From Mariniphaga sp964559175 (GTDB lineage Bacteria > Bacteroidota > Bacteroidia > Bacteroidales > Prolixibacteraceae): a stretch of DNA of 64,000 nucleotides. A program made the position numbers and the translations under genes. The notes below the pieces were generated by a model. That model was not told where the DNA came from. It did not search any database and saw only the letters and a program-made list of their open reading frames with translations. Positions within the stretch are counted from its first letter, which is position 1, and each line of letters opens with the position of its first letter. This document shows, in pieces, positions 35,625 through 43,464 of this stretch. The stretch is from positions 6,405-70,404 of the forward strand of contig CAZLGT010000020.1 of assembly GCA_964559175.1 (NCBI GenBank), written 5' to 3'.

Positions 35625-38066
35625 ATGAAACGTTTACATGTTTGGCTGCTTTTGCAGTTGATGGTTGTTGCCGCGCTGGGGCAATACAGCCTGAAAGGAG
35701 TAGTTACCGGTAACGGTGAGCCGTTGCCCGGAGCCAGCCTTGTAATTGAAAACACCTTTTACGGGGTTTCTGCCAAAAGCGACGGCAGTTTTGAATTCAA
35801 CAACCTGAAAAAAGGGAACTACATTGTAAAAGCCTCATTTGTGGGGTTCGACACACAGGAAATGGAAGTCAGTGTGCCTGAAATTCAACAGGTTTCGGTT
35901 GAATTAACCCCTGCAACCATTTTAACCAGTGAGGTGCTGGTTTCGGCCACACGCGCCAAAGACAAAACTCCGGTTGCCTACACCAACATTACCGGAGAAG
36001 AAATTGCTGCCCGCAATATGGGCCAGGATATTCCCTACCTGCTGCAGCTTACGCCTTCGTTTGTGGCCACTTCCGATGCAGGCGCCGGCGTGGGCTACAC
36101 CAACTTCCGCATTCGCGGCACCGACCTGAACCGCATTAACGTTACAGTGAACGGCATTCCGCTGAACGATGCCGAATCGCACGGAACCTGGTTTGTAGAT
36201 TTGCCCGATTTGGCCTCGTCGCTCGAAAACGTGCAGGTGCAGCGCGGCGTTGGAACTTCCACAAACGGAGCAGCAGCTTTCGGTGCCACCATCAACCTGC
36301 AAACCAACACCCTAAACAAAGACCCGTATGCAGAATACAAAACTGCAGCCGGCACCTTCAATACCTTTAAGAACACCGTTTCGGCCGGCACCGGACTGCT
36401 CGATGGAAAATTCACCCTCGATGCCCGCCTTTCCAAAGTAACCTCCGACGGGTTTATCGACAGGGCTTTTTCCGATCTGAAATCGTTTTTTATTTCCGGC
36501 GGCTATCATTCCGGCAATACGGTAATTAAAGCCAACATTTTTTCGGGCGTGGAAACCACTTATCAATCGTGGAACGGAGTTCCGTCGGTTCGTCTGGACA
36601 ACGATTTGGAAGGCATGCAGCGCTACGAAGAGCACTGGCTCTATTCACCGCAGCAAACGCAGGAAATGATAAATTCCGACAGTCGCACTTACAATTTATA
36701 TACTTACGATAATCAGGTGGATTTTTACCAGCAGGATCACTACCAGCTGCACTTTTCGCACAAATTCAGTCAGGCCTTAAACCTGAATGCTTCCGGTTTT
36801 TACATCAGGGGAAAGGGGTATTACGAAAATTACAGGTATAACCGAAAACTGGAAAATTACCAGCTTCCTGAAATAACTGTTGGCGGTGAAACAGTGCAAC
36901 GAACCGATTTAATTGACCGCAAATGGCTCGACAATCATTTTTACGGACTCACTTTTTCGCTGAACTACCAAAAGCAAAAAAGCGATTTTACGCTTGGAGG
37001 TGGCTGGAATACCTACGACGGCGATCATTACGGGAATGTAATCTGGGCGCAGTTTGTCGGAGATGCAGACCCCAACCACGAATGGTATTTCAATAAAGGC
37101 TTGAAAAAAGATTTTAACCTGTTTGCCAAATACAACTACCAGGTAGCCGAAAAGCTGAACCTGTTTGCCGACATGCAGTACCGCCATATCAATTATTCTA
37201 TCGACGGCATTGACGACGATTTGCGAAACATTACGCAACAACACGAATTCAACTTTTTTAATCCGAAGCTGGGTGTTTTTTACGAACCGGCACAAAATCA
37301 GAATCTGTATTTGTCGTTTGCCACAGCCAATCGCGAACCTAACCGTTCGGCTTACATCGATGCCCGGCAGGATGCAGAACCGCCGGTTTATGAAACTTTG
37401 TACGACTGGGAGTTGGGCTACGAATATAAATCGGCCCGGTTTTCGGGCAGTGCCAATTTTTATTACATGAGCTACAAAAATCAACTGGTGCTCACAGGGG
37501 AAATCAACGATGTGGGAAATCCCATTATGACCAACGTGGATAAAAGTCACCGAACGGGTTTGGAGTTACAGACGGGACTGGCATTGACAAAAAACCTGCA
37601 GTGGCTGGCCAATGCCACATTCAGCCAAAACAACATTGAAAATTTTACCGAATATGTGGACAACTGGGATACCGGCGGGCAGGAATCATTTCATCTGGGA
37701 ACCACCGACATTGCTTTTTCGCCCAACGTAATAGCCAACAGCCAACTGGTTTACGAACCGGTGAAGAACCTGAATTTTGCATTTATTTCATCCTACGTTG
37801 GCAAACAGTTTATTGACAACACAGCCAGCGACGACCGCAGCCTGAATGCGTATTTTGTGAATAACCTGAAAGTGGATTATTCTTTCAAAACAGGTTTGTT
37901 CGATAATGTTTCGATCCACCTTATGGTAAATAACCTGTTTAGCGAAGAATACGAAAGCAATGCCTGGGTATATTCCTACATTTTAGGAGGCGAACGCTAT
38001 AAAATGGATGGTTATTTTCCGCAGGCCGGAAGGCATTTTATGTTGGGGGTTGATTTGAAGTTTTAG
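35625..38066 (+). CDS. TonB-dependent outer-membrane receptor, predicted thiamine uptake
   Basis: The receptor is 813 aa. It has a signal peptide ending ALGQ and a CarboxypepD_reg-like domain (about 22-100, LKGVVTGNGEPLPGASLVIE). The plug is at about 110-225 (FRIRGTDLNRINVTVNGIPL, then VQRGVGTSTNGAAAFGATIN). A barrel ending HFMLGVDLKF follows. Because a TPP riboswitch heads its mRNA, it is expected to import thiamine or a phosphorylated form or precursor. This corresponds to the thiamine-regulated receptor type (called Omr1/OMthi in the literature as I recall). No inner-membrane PnuT gene follows; the next gene is convergent 4 bp away. Confidence 0.9.
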   Translation: MKRLHVWLLLQLMVVAALGQYSLKGVVTGNGEPLPGASLVIENTFYGVSAKSDGSFEFNNLKKGNYIVKASFVGFDTQEMEVSVPEIQQVSVELTPATILTSEVLVSATRAKDKTPVAYTNITGEEIAARNMGQDIPYLLQLTPSFVATSDAGAGVGYTNFRIRGTDLNRINVTVNGIPLNDAESHGTWFVDLPDLASSLENVQVQRGVGTSTNGAAAFGATINLQTNTLNKDPYAEYKTAAGTFNTFKNTVSAGTGLLDGKFTLDARLSKVTSDGFIDRAFSDLKSFFISGGYHSGNTVIKANIFSGVETTYQSWNGVPSVRLDNDLEGMQRYEEHWLYSPQQTQEMINSDSRTYNLYTYDNQVDFYQQDHYQLHFSHKFSQALNLNASGFYIRGKGYYENYRYNRKLENYQLPEITVGGETVQRTDLIDRKWLDNHFYGLTFSLNYQKQKSDFTLGGGWNTYDGDHYGNVIWAQFVGDADPNHEWYFNKGLKKDFNLFAKYNYQVAEKLNLFADMQYRHINYSIDGIDDDLRNITQQHEFNFFNPKLGVFYEPAQNQNLYLSFATANREPNRSAYIDARQDAEPPVYETLYDWELGYEYKSARFSGSANFYYMSYKNQLVLTGEINDVGNPIMTNVDKSHRTGLELQTGLALTKNLQWLANATFSQNNIENFTEYVDNWDTGGQESFHLGTTDIAFSPNVIANSQLVYEPVKNLNFAFISSYVGKQFIDNTASDDRSLNAYFVNNLKVDYSFKTGLFDNVSIHLMVNNLFSEEYESNAWVYSYILGGERYKMDGYFPQAGRHFMLGVDLKF

Positions 38067-38070
38067 GAGA

Positions 38071-39201
38071 TTATTCCAAAATTACCTTCCCTTCAATCTC
38101 CACCAGCAAATCTTCCCGGCAAATGTCGGCGATGATATAGACCACGGGCAGATTTCCGTAATAGCTTTTAAACGTTTTTTTGATGGCTGCAAAATCTTTC
38201 CGGTTTTTTACATACACCCGGGCATGACCGTATTTGGGCTGAAGGGAATGGCCGGGGAGGAGAGAAAGAACCTCTTCGGAATAGAGCTTCTGCATGTTTT
38301 GAATAGTAATTTCGGTTTGTTCTGACGGATTGTCAATTCCCACCGTTTTTTCGCCTCTGATGGCTGCGGTTCCCGAAATAAAAACCTGCTTTTTTCCAAA
38401 CAGTTCCAGGTAACGGGCGCGTTCAAATTTGGGGGTTGCTTTCATTTCTGCCTGCTTTCCCACCAGCACTTTTTCGCTGTACCCGTGGGCAGCTGTTTGT
38501 TTCGGATTGTTGAGCGGAAGGCTCACCGCTTTGGGGGTATCAACAGCAACAAATTCGATGATGACACCTCCCATGTTCATTCCGATTCCGGTTGCTGCCG
38601 GAAATCCATTCAGATTAAAATTTTCACCATAAAAACCGGCCCGCACGTTGTTAAACTCCTGGTAGCGCTGTTTACCTTCCTCAAAACCGATAATATTCTC
38701 GATGTAATTCCATTGCCGGATGACCGATTGAAAAGTCATACCTGCATGGGTTAACAGGTTTTTAAAAGAATTGAAAACCGTTTCGGCATTTTCCCTGCAT
38801 CCGGAAGAAGTATCAGACTGCACGTTTCCAATCAAAATCCGGGCATTTTCTCTTTTAAAAAGCATGGCCGAGCCATGTTCAGAACCGATAAGTTCCTGAT
38901 TCCACAACTCCGGATCGAAATAAAAAGCCTCTACGAGGATGCGACAGGTCAGCGGTGGTTGGGCAATGAGCGCGCAAATTACCGGGGTTTCAAATTTTTC
39001 AGAAACCATCTTTTCCAATTTAACACGGAGGTTGACATACGCTTTGTTCGACGGAGTGTCGGCAAAAAAATTCAGTTTAAAAATCCGTTTGCCCGAATTG
39101 ATTTGATGCAATTGTTGAATGCAGCTGAACAATTGATTATCAATTGATGTACATCCTGTTTCAGGTTTTATATAGATTCGGTCTCCGTTTAAAAAATACA
39201 T
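38071..39201 (-). CDS. RidA-fold protein, possibly chorismatase-like
   Basis: The protein is 376 aa with a C-terminal RidA/YjgF-type domain (about 245-376: VFISGTAAIRGEKTVGIDNP, then EQTEITIQNMQKLY and YGHARVYVKNRKDF). An N-terminal domain of similar fold carries FPAATGIGMNMGGVIIEFVA. This two-domain plan and the ATGIG and SGTA motifs resemble the FkbO/Hyg5/XanB2 chorismatases, which convert chorismate to hydroxybenzoates or dihydroxycyclohexadienes. I cannot verify active-site residues, so a non-catalytic or different RidA role remains possible. No aryl-polyene or flexirubin genes are adjacent. Confidence 0.6.
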   Translation of the reverse strand: MYFLNGDRIYIKPETGCTSIDNQLFSCIQQLHQINSGKRIFKLNFFADTPSNKAYVNLRVKLEKMVSEKFETPVICALIAQPPLTCRILVEAFYFDPELWNQELIGSEHGSAMLFKRENARILIGNVQSDTSSGCRENAETVFNSFKNLLTHAGMTFQSVIRQWNYIENIIGFEEGKQRYQEFNNVRAGFYGENFNLNGFPAATGIGMNMGGVIIEFVAVDTPKAVSLPLNNPKQTAAHGYSEKVLVGKQAEMKATPKFERARYLELFGKKQVFISGTAAIRGEKTVGIDNPSEQTEITIQNMQKLYSEEVLSLLPGHSLQPKYGHARVYVKNRKDFAAIKKTFKSYYGNLPVVYIIADICREDLLVEIEGKVILE

Positions 39202-39257
39202 TCCATTGCTCTTTAAAAGAGATACAAATATGCCTTAATTGCGCGAATGAAAAAAAT

Positions 39258-40580
39258 TTACCTCCGCCTTCGTGATTGCTTTTGCCGTGGTTTTGTGCGT
39301 TTGAATTTATCATCAAACGAATGTTTTGGCTTTTCTCTTTTCTTACGCTGATGAAAAGCCCCCTGGTATGTGGGGTCGTCAATTTTCTTTTGCCGGTCAA
39401 TTTCCCGCAGCTGCTTTTGCCGCTCATCAAATTCGTTTTCAATCACTTCCACCCCCGGAGGAATTTCCTGCGGCGTAATTTCCATACGCACCAGTTCTTC
39501 AATTTTTTTCCAGTGCCATTCCTCCGACGGGTCGATGAGCGTGATGGCATCACCGCGGTTGCCAGCTCGGGCCGTCCGGCCAATCCGGTGCACATAATCT
39601 TCGTAATTGGGTGGCACATCGAAATTTATCACATGGCTGACCTGGCTCACATCCATTCCCCGCGCTGAAACATCGGTGGTAATCAAAATTCTTACCTCGC
39701 CGTTTTTGAATGCCCGAATGGCGTTTATCCGCGCATTTTGTCCTTTGTTTGAATGCAAAATTCGTTTTTCACCTTCCACTTTTCGCTGAATGACTTTAAA
39801 TACGCCGTCGGCATGTTCTTTGGTTTTTACAAAAATGACAATTCGCGAAAAGGTTTTTTCATCGGTCAGCAGGTGTTTTATCAGGTTGAGTTTGGTGCGG
39901 TAGTTGGGCACTTTATAGGCAATTTGGGTAACCTCCTGCACGGTTGTTGCTGATGGAGAAACTTCCAGTTTTTCGTAAAAATCGAGAAATTCCTCCGTAA
40001 GTTTTTCCACCGCTTCTGAAAAGGTGGCAGAAAAGAGCAGGTTTTGCCTCTTGGAAGGCAGTATTTCAAATAGTTTGCGAAGCTGTGGTTGAAACCCCAT
40101 GTCGAGCATGCGGTCGGCTTCGTCTATCACCAGGTATTTTACTTTCTTCAGCGAGAGTACGCCGGCCTGGTACAAATCCATCAAACGGCCCGGTGTTGCC
40201 ACAAGAATGTCGATGCCCGGCGTCAGCAGTTCGGCGTGTTTAGTCCAGCCAATGCCGCCAAAAACTGCCGCGTGGCGCAATTCCGACAGCGATGTCAGCT
40301 CGGCCACATCCTCCCCTACCTGAATGGAAAGCTCGCGTGTGGGCACCAGAACCAAAACACGAGGATCGGTTCCCTCGGGCTTTTTCAGTTTGGTGAGCAA
40401 AGGCAAAAGATAAGCCGCTGTTTTGCCGGTACCGGTTTGGGCTACACCAACCACGTTGGCACCCGAGTTGATTTTCGGTATGGCCTGCTGCTGAATGGGC
40501 GTCGGTTCTTTAAAACCAATGTCGTCCAGCGATTTCAGTATCGATTTGGCTATTTTTAGCTCTTCGAATGTTTTCTTCAT
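39258..40580 (-). CDS. DEAD-box ATP-dependent RNA helicase (RhlE-like)
   Basis: This 440-aa helicase has the Q motif GFKEPTPIQ, Walker A AQTGTGKT (47-54), motif Ib TPGRLMD, motif II VIDEADRML, motif III SATF and motif VI HRIGRTARAG. The C-terminus (about 385-440) is strongly basic and disordered (KPKHSFDDKFKRTKPRQK), typical of RhlE-type enzymes that bind structured RNA. It probably acts in ribosome assembly or cold adaptation. The ATG at 40580 gives the standard N-terminus (KKTFEELKIAKSILKSL); the open frame extends 63 nt further without need. Confidence 0.93.
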   Translation of the reverse strand: MKKTFEELKIAKSILKSLDDIGFKEPTPIQQQAIPKINSGANVVGVAQTGTGKTAAYLLPLLTKLKKPEGTDPRVLVLVPTRELSIQVGEDVAELTSLSELRHAAVFGGIGWTKHAELLTPGIDILVATPGRLMDLYQAGVLSLKKVKYLVIDEADRMLDMGFQPQLRKLFEILPSKRQNLLFSATFSEAVEKLTEEFLDFYEKLEVSPSATTVQEVTQIAYKVPNYRTKLNLIKHLLTDEKTFSRIVIFVKTKEHADGVFKVIQRKVEGEKRILHSNKGQNARINAIRAFKNGEVRILITTDVSARGMDVSQVSHVINFDVPPNYEDYVHRIGRTARAGNRGDAITLIDPSEEWHWKKIEELVRMEITPQEIPPGVEVIENEFDERQKQLREIDRQKKIDDPTYQGAFHQRKKREKPKHSFDDKFKRTKPRQKQSRRRR

Positions 40581-40726
40581 CCTGCAAAAATAGGAAAAAT
40601 GAAGTTTGTATAACGGATAGTATTCGCAGGAAAGGATTTTCATCGTTTACCTTTCCGGTAACCGGAGCTTTCCTCCTGGCGGTGGCAGCCTTGTGTATTG
40701 GTTTTGAGGGATATGAAAGTTTTATT

Positions 40727-41968
40727 CTATTTTGCCCGGATGTCAAATGCCATAAGTGCATCGCCTCTGCGCTGATATAAGATCCCGTTTTTAATCACCG
40801 GATGGGAAAAATGTTCGCTGGTGCCGCGGGTAATTTTGAATGAACTGTTTTGAGTCAGCTTTCCGTTTTCGCAGCTGATGAGTGAAAGTTCGCCACCCCA
40901 ATTGTAATAATACAGCATATTGTCGGCGGCAATAATTGCACCTGTCCCAGCCCTGAGCGAATCCACCACTTCTCCGGTTTCAACATGAAAGCTTTTTAGT
41001 TCTTTTTTTCGCGTGCCGCAACCGTACAGGTAATCGCCCAGTTTCACAAAACCACTCATGTAAGTATCCAAATCGGTAGTTCGCCAGATTTCGGTGATTT
41101 GCAATCCGTCTTCTGATAGCTGAAGTTTTACTCCGCGGTTGCCGTCGCCGGCAGCGTAGTAGATGATTCCATTTTCAAAAATTCCGTTGTTGCTGTGCGT
41201 GTCGCCAACCCCGGGTTCCCGGTCTTCCACCGGTGTGTTGTCCTGCAAATGTGTCCAGAGCAATTCGCCGGTTTCGGCATCGATTCCCAGTAAATGATAG
41301 GCAGAGAAGGTGATGTAAATTTTCCGGTCCGGCAGTTCAATCAGATTTCCGGGATTGTAGCCCATTCGCTCGCCCATGCCTTTGCACGACCAAATCAGTT
41401 CACCTGTAAAGCGGTTCAATGCAATTACATTGTTTTCCGTTCCGCCGGGGGTACAAAAAATTTTGTCATCAAATATCACCGGCGCTTCCGAATAGCCGTG
41501 GTAAGGAAGAACACCTTCAAAATCAGCCACGTAATCTTTGGTCCAAACCAGTTCGCCGGTTTTACGTTTCAGGCAGGAGATAATTCCCATTCCTGTTCCG
41601 GCATAAACCAAATCGTCAACCACGGTGGGTGCCGAACGCGAACCCGGATAATGTTTGGCCCACTCTTCTCCGTATTGTTGTTTCCAAATCAGGTCACCGT
41701 TTAGTCCGAAGCAAAACATCCATGCCAGGCTGTCTTTTTCACCGGTAATAAAAATTTCTGATTCAGTGACCGTTGGCGAGCCGTAACCATTTCCCAGCCC
41801 TTCGGCAAACCAGAGTTCTTTTGGGCCATTTTCAGGCCACTCTTTTAACAGTTTTGTTTCCGGATAAACGCCGGTTCGGTTGTCACCCCGCCACTGGTAG
41901 ATTTGGGGTTCCGGTTTACTGCACGAAAAAATGAGGGCTGTCAGGATAAAAAGGATAATCTGCTTCAT
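40727..41968 (-). CDS. PQQ-like beta-propeller lipoprotein
   Basis: The protein is 413 aa with lipobox TALIFSC. Repeating WD-like blades of the PQQ_2 type are evident: LAWMFCFGLNGDLIWKQQYG, then GIISCLKRKTGELVWTKDYV, NVIALNRFTGELIWSCKGM and LLGIDAETGELLWTHLQDN. The N-terminus (WRGDNRTGVYPETKLLKEWP) is that of a family common in Bacteroidota and Planctomycetes. PQQ binding is not implied; the role may be structural or a dehydrogenase-like shell. The start was set to the ATG at 41968 rather than a TTG 15 nt upstream. Confidence 0.85.
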   Translation of the reverse strand: MKQIILFILTALIFSCSKPEPQIYQWRGDNRTGVYPETKLLKEWPENGPKELWFAEGLGNGYGSPTVTESEIFITGEKDSLAWMFCFGLNGDLIWKQQYGEEWAKHYPGSRSAPTVVDDLVYAGTGMGIISCLKRKTGELVWTKDYVADFEGVLPYHGYSEAPVIFDDKIFCTPGGTENNVIALNRFTGELIWSCKGMGERMGYNPGNLIELPDRKIYITFSAYHLLGIDAETGELLWTHLQDNTPVEDREPGVGDTHSNNGIFENGIIYYAAGDGNRGVKLQLSEDGLQITEIWRTTDLDTYMSGFVKLGDYLYGCGTRKKELKSFHVETGEVVDSLRAGTGAIIAADNMLYYYNWGGELSLISCENGKLTQNSSFKITRGTSEHFSHPVIKNGILYQRRGDALMAFDIRAK

Positions 41969-42075
41969 TTTGGTATTATTCAATGATTTTGTTTAATGGT
42001 ATCCGGTTTTTCTCCGAAGTTACATTTAAAAGTAAAGAAAATCAACGAATGCCTCAAAACAAAGAATGAACATCC

Positions 42076-43056
42076 TTATTTTGGGTTGAAATAGCCATAA
42101 ACCTCGTCGTAACCTTTTACCTCCATCAGGTCGGCCCGCATTTTGGCTGCTCCCGGGAAGCTGTTCAGGTAAATTTTGTAAAACCGTTTCAGGATGTTGA
42201 AATTTTTAATACCGCCCCAGGTTTGTTCGAACAGGCGGGTGTGTTCAAGCAATTTAGTAATCCGTTCTTCCATTGAAATCTCTGTTTTTTCCGGATTAAA
42301 AAACCAGGGATTCTGGAATATGCCGCGCCCAATCATTACACCGTCAACACCTGTTTCTTCCACTTTTCTCAGACCATCGGCATACGAAAAAACATCGCCG
42401 TTGCCGTGGAGCGGAATTTCCGGCCTGATTTGGTTTTTCACCTGAACCGCTTTCGCAATTTCGTCCCAGTCGGCGTCGCCTTCGCTTTGCATGCGCTGGG
42501 TTCGGCCATACAAAATAATGGCGGCAGGAACGGTTTCAAGCAAATGTGAAATCCACTCTTCGGTTTGATGTTGTTTTATTCCCGTACGGGTTTTTACGCT
42601 CACAGGAAGATTGGTTCCTTCTTTTGTGGCCAGAATGATTTCTTTGGCCAGGTTGGATTCGCCAATCAGTGCGCTGCAACTGCCGGTTTTAATCACTTTC
42701 TTTACCGGACAACCCATGTTGACGTCGAGCCCGTCGAAATCGTAATTTTCTGAAATGTACCTTGATACTGTGTTGTAAATTTCCGGATTGCGACCCCAAA
42801 TCTGGGCGACTAACTTAATATTCAGTTTTTTCAGCAGTTTCCGTTCCGATTCATTTACAATCAACCGCTCCGAAACCCGTTCCCTGCCTTTGGGGTGGTT
42901 CATGCCTTCCACCGAAGTAAATTCGGTAAAAACAACATTCAGCCTGCCCGGTGCTGCCATCCCCGACACAGTTTCACGGAAAACCGTATCGGTAACGTCC
43001 TCCATGGGTGCCAGCAAAAATGCGGGACTTTTTATTTCTTGCCAAAAATTATTCAT
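42076..43056 (-). CDS. dus: tRNA-dihydrouridine synthase
   Basis: This 326-aa FMN enzyme reduces uridines in the tRNA D-loop. The N-terminus SPAFLLAPMEDVTDTVFRE is the family start. The catalytic Cys lies in LDVNMGCPVKKV, followed by GSCSALIGESNLAKEI. Phosphate and FMN-binding segments are PLHGNGDVFSYADG and GVDGVMIGRGIFQNPWFF. Compared with DusB it has the unusual GSCSAL where GGAAL-type sequence is common. The ATG at 43056 fits; the frame extends 27 nt into the upstream trhO remnant through a TTG, which I discarded. It lies directly downstream of that pseudogene. Confidence 0.92.
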   Translation of the reverse strand: MNNFWQEIKSPAFLLAPMEDVTDTVFRETVSGMAAPGRLNVVFTEFTSVEGMNHPKGRERVSERLIVNESERKLLKKLNIKLVAQIWGRNPEIYNTVSRYISENYDFDGLDVNMGCPVKKVIKTGSCSALIGESNLAKEIILATKEGTNLPVSVKTRTGIKQHQTEEWISHLLETVPAAIILYGRTQRMQSEGDADWDEIAKAVQVKNQIRPEIPLHGNGDVFSYADGLRKVEETGVDGVMIGRGIFQNPWFFNPEKTEISMEERITKLLEHTRLFEQTWGGIKNFNILKRFYKIYLNSFPGAAKMRADLMEVKGYDEVYGYFNPK

Positions 43057-43058
43057 AC

Positions 43059-43332
43059 TTAAATTCCAGTCAACAATTTCCAAAAATCAATTTCCAACAG
43101 AATCTCATATTTTTCGAGTGTTTTCAAAAAAGTATCGAAGTGATGTTCAGAAACGCTCATTTGCGCCTTAATGCCTTCGCGGGCTACATAAATACGCCCG
43201 AAACAGTTCAGCGCAAACCAATCGCGGTAAATGTTGTCGCGAAATTCCTGCGGATTTTCCAGATAAAAATACCGGTAAAACGAAATGATTTTTCGCTGGT
43301 TTGTCCCTGTTTATTATATTGTGTAACTGCAT
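43059..43332 (-). pseudogene. Decayed N-terminal fragment of trhO (YceA, tRNA U34 hydroxylase)
   Basis: On the minus strand an ATG at 43332 starts MQLHNIINRDK, the typical TrhO N-terminus. After this the frame shifts, and about ten codons seem lost. The match then resumes with RKIISFYRYFYLENPQEFR, IYRDWFALNCFGRIYVAREG and IKAQMSVSEHHFDTFLKTLE. The fragment ends at a TAA at 43059-43061, only 2 bp before the dus ATG. Only about 80 of some 320 codons remain, without the rhodanese active site. It accounts for most of the 408-bp gap before the subtilase gene; 43333-43411 shows nothing else. Confidence 0.8.
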
Positions 43333-43411
43333 GGTTTCAATACAAAAAATTGCGCCGCAAAAATAGGTAATTCAAAAATAAGGACAAAACGGTATTTTAT
43401 GTTGCAGGACA

Positions 43412-43442
43412 AAAAAAAGCACAGCCGGTAAAGACTGTGCTT
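43412..43442 (-). terminator. Rho-independent terminator of the subtilase gene
   Basis: AAGCACAG (43417-43424) pairs with CTGTGCTT (43435-43442). On the minus strand the stem is followed by a run of eight T residues, 22 bp after the stop of the gene at 43465. Confidence 0.8.
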
Positions 43443-43464
43443 AAATTTTTTATGAAAAATGTTT

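Noticed and set aside
35513..35755. 80-codon minus-strand frame over the riboswitch
   Set aside because: The region is a clear TPP aptamer on the plus strand followed by the receptor start.
38071..39201. Firm annotation as chorismatase
   Set aside because: Fold and motifs are suggestive only; catalytic residues could not be verified by eye.
43008..43370. 120-codon plus-strand frame in the gap before the subtilase
   Set aside because: The minus strand carries the recognisable trhO remnant and the start of dus; the plus frame matches nothing.
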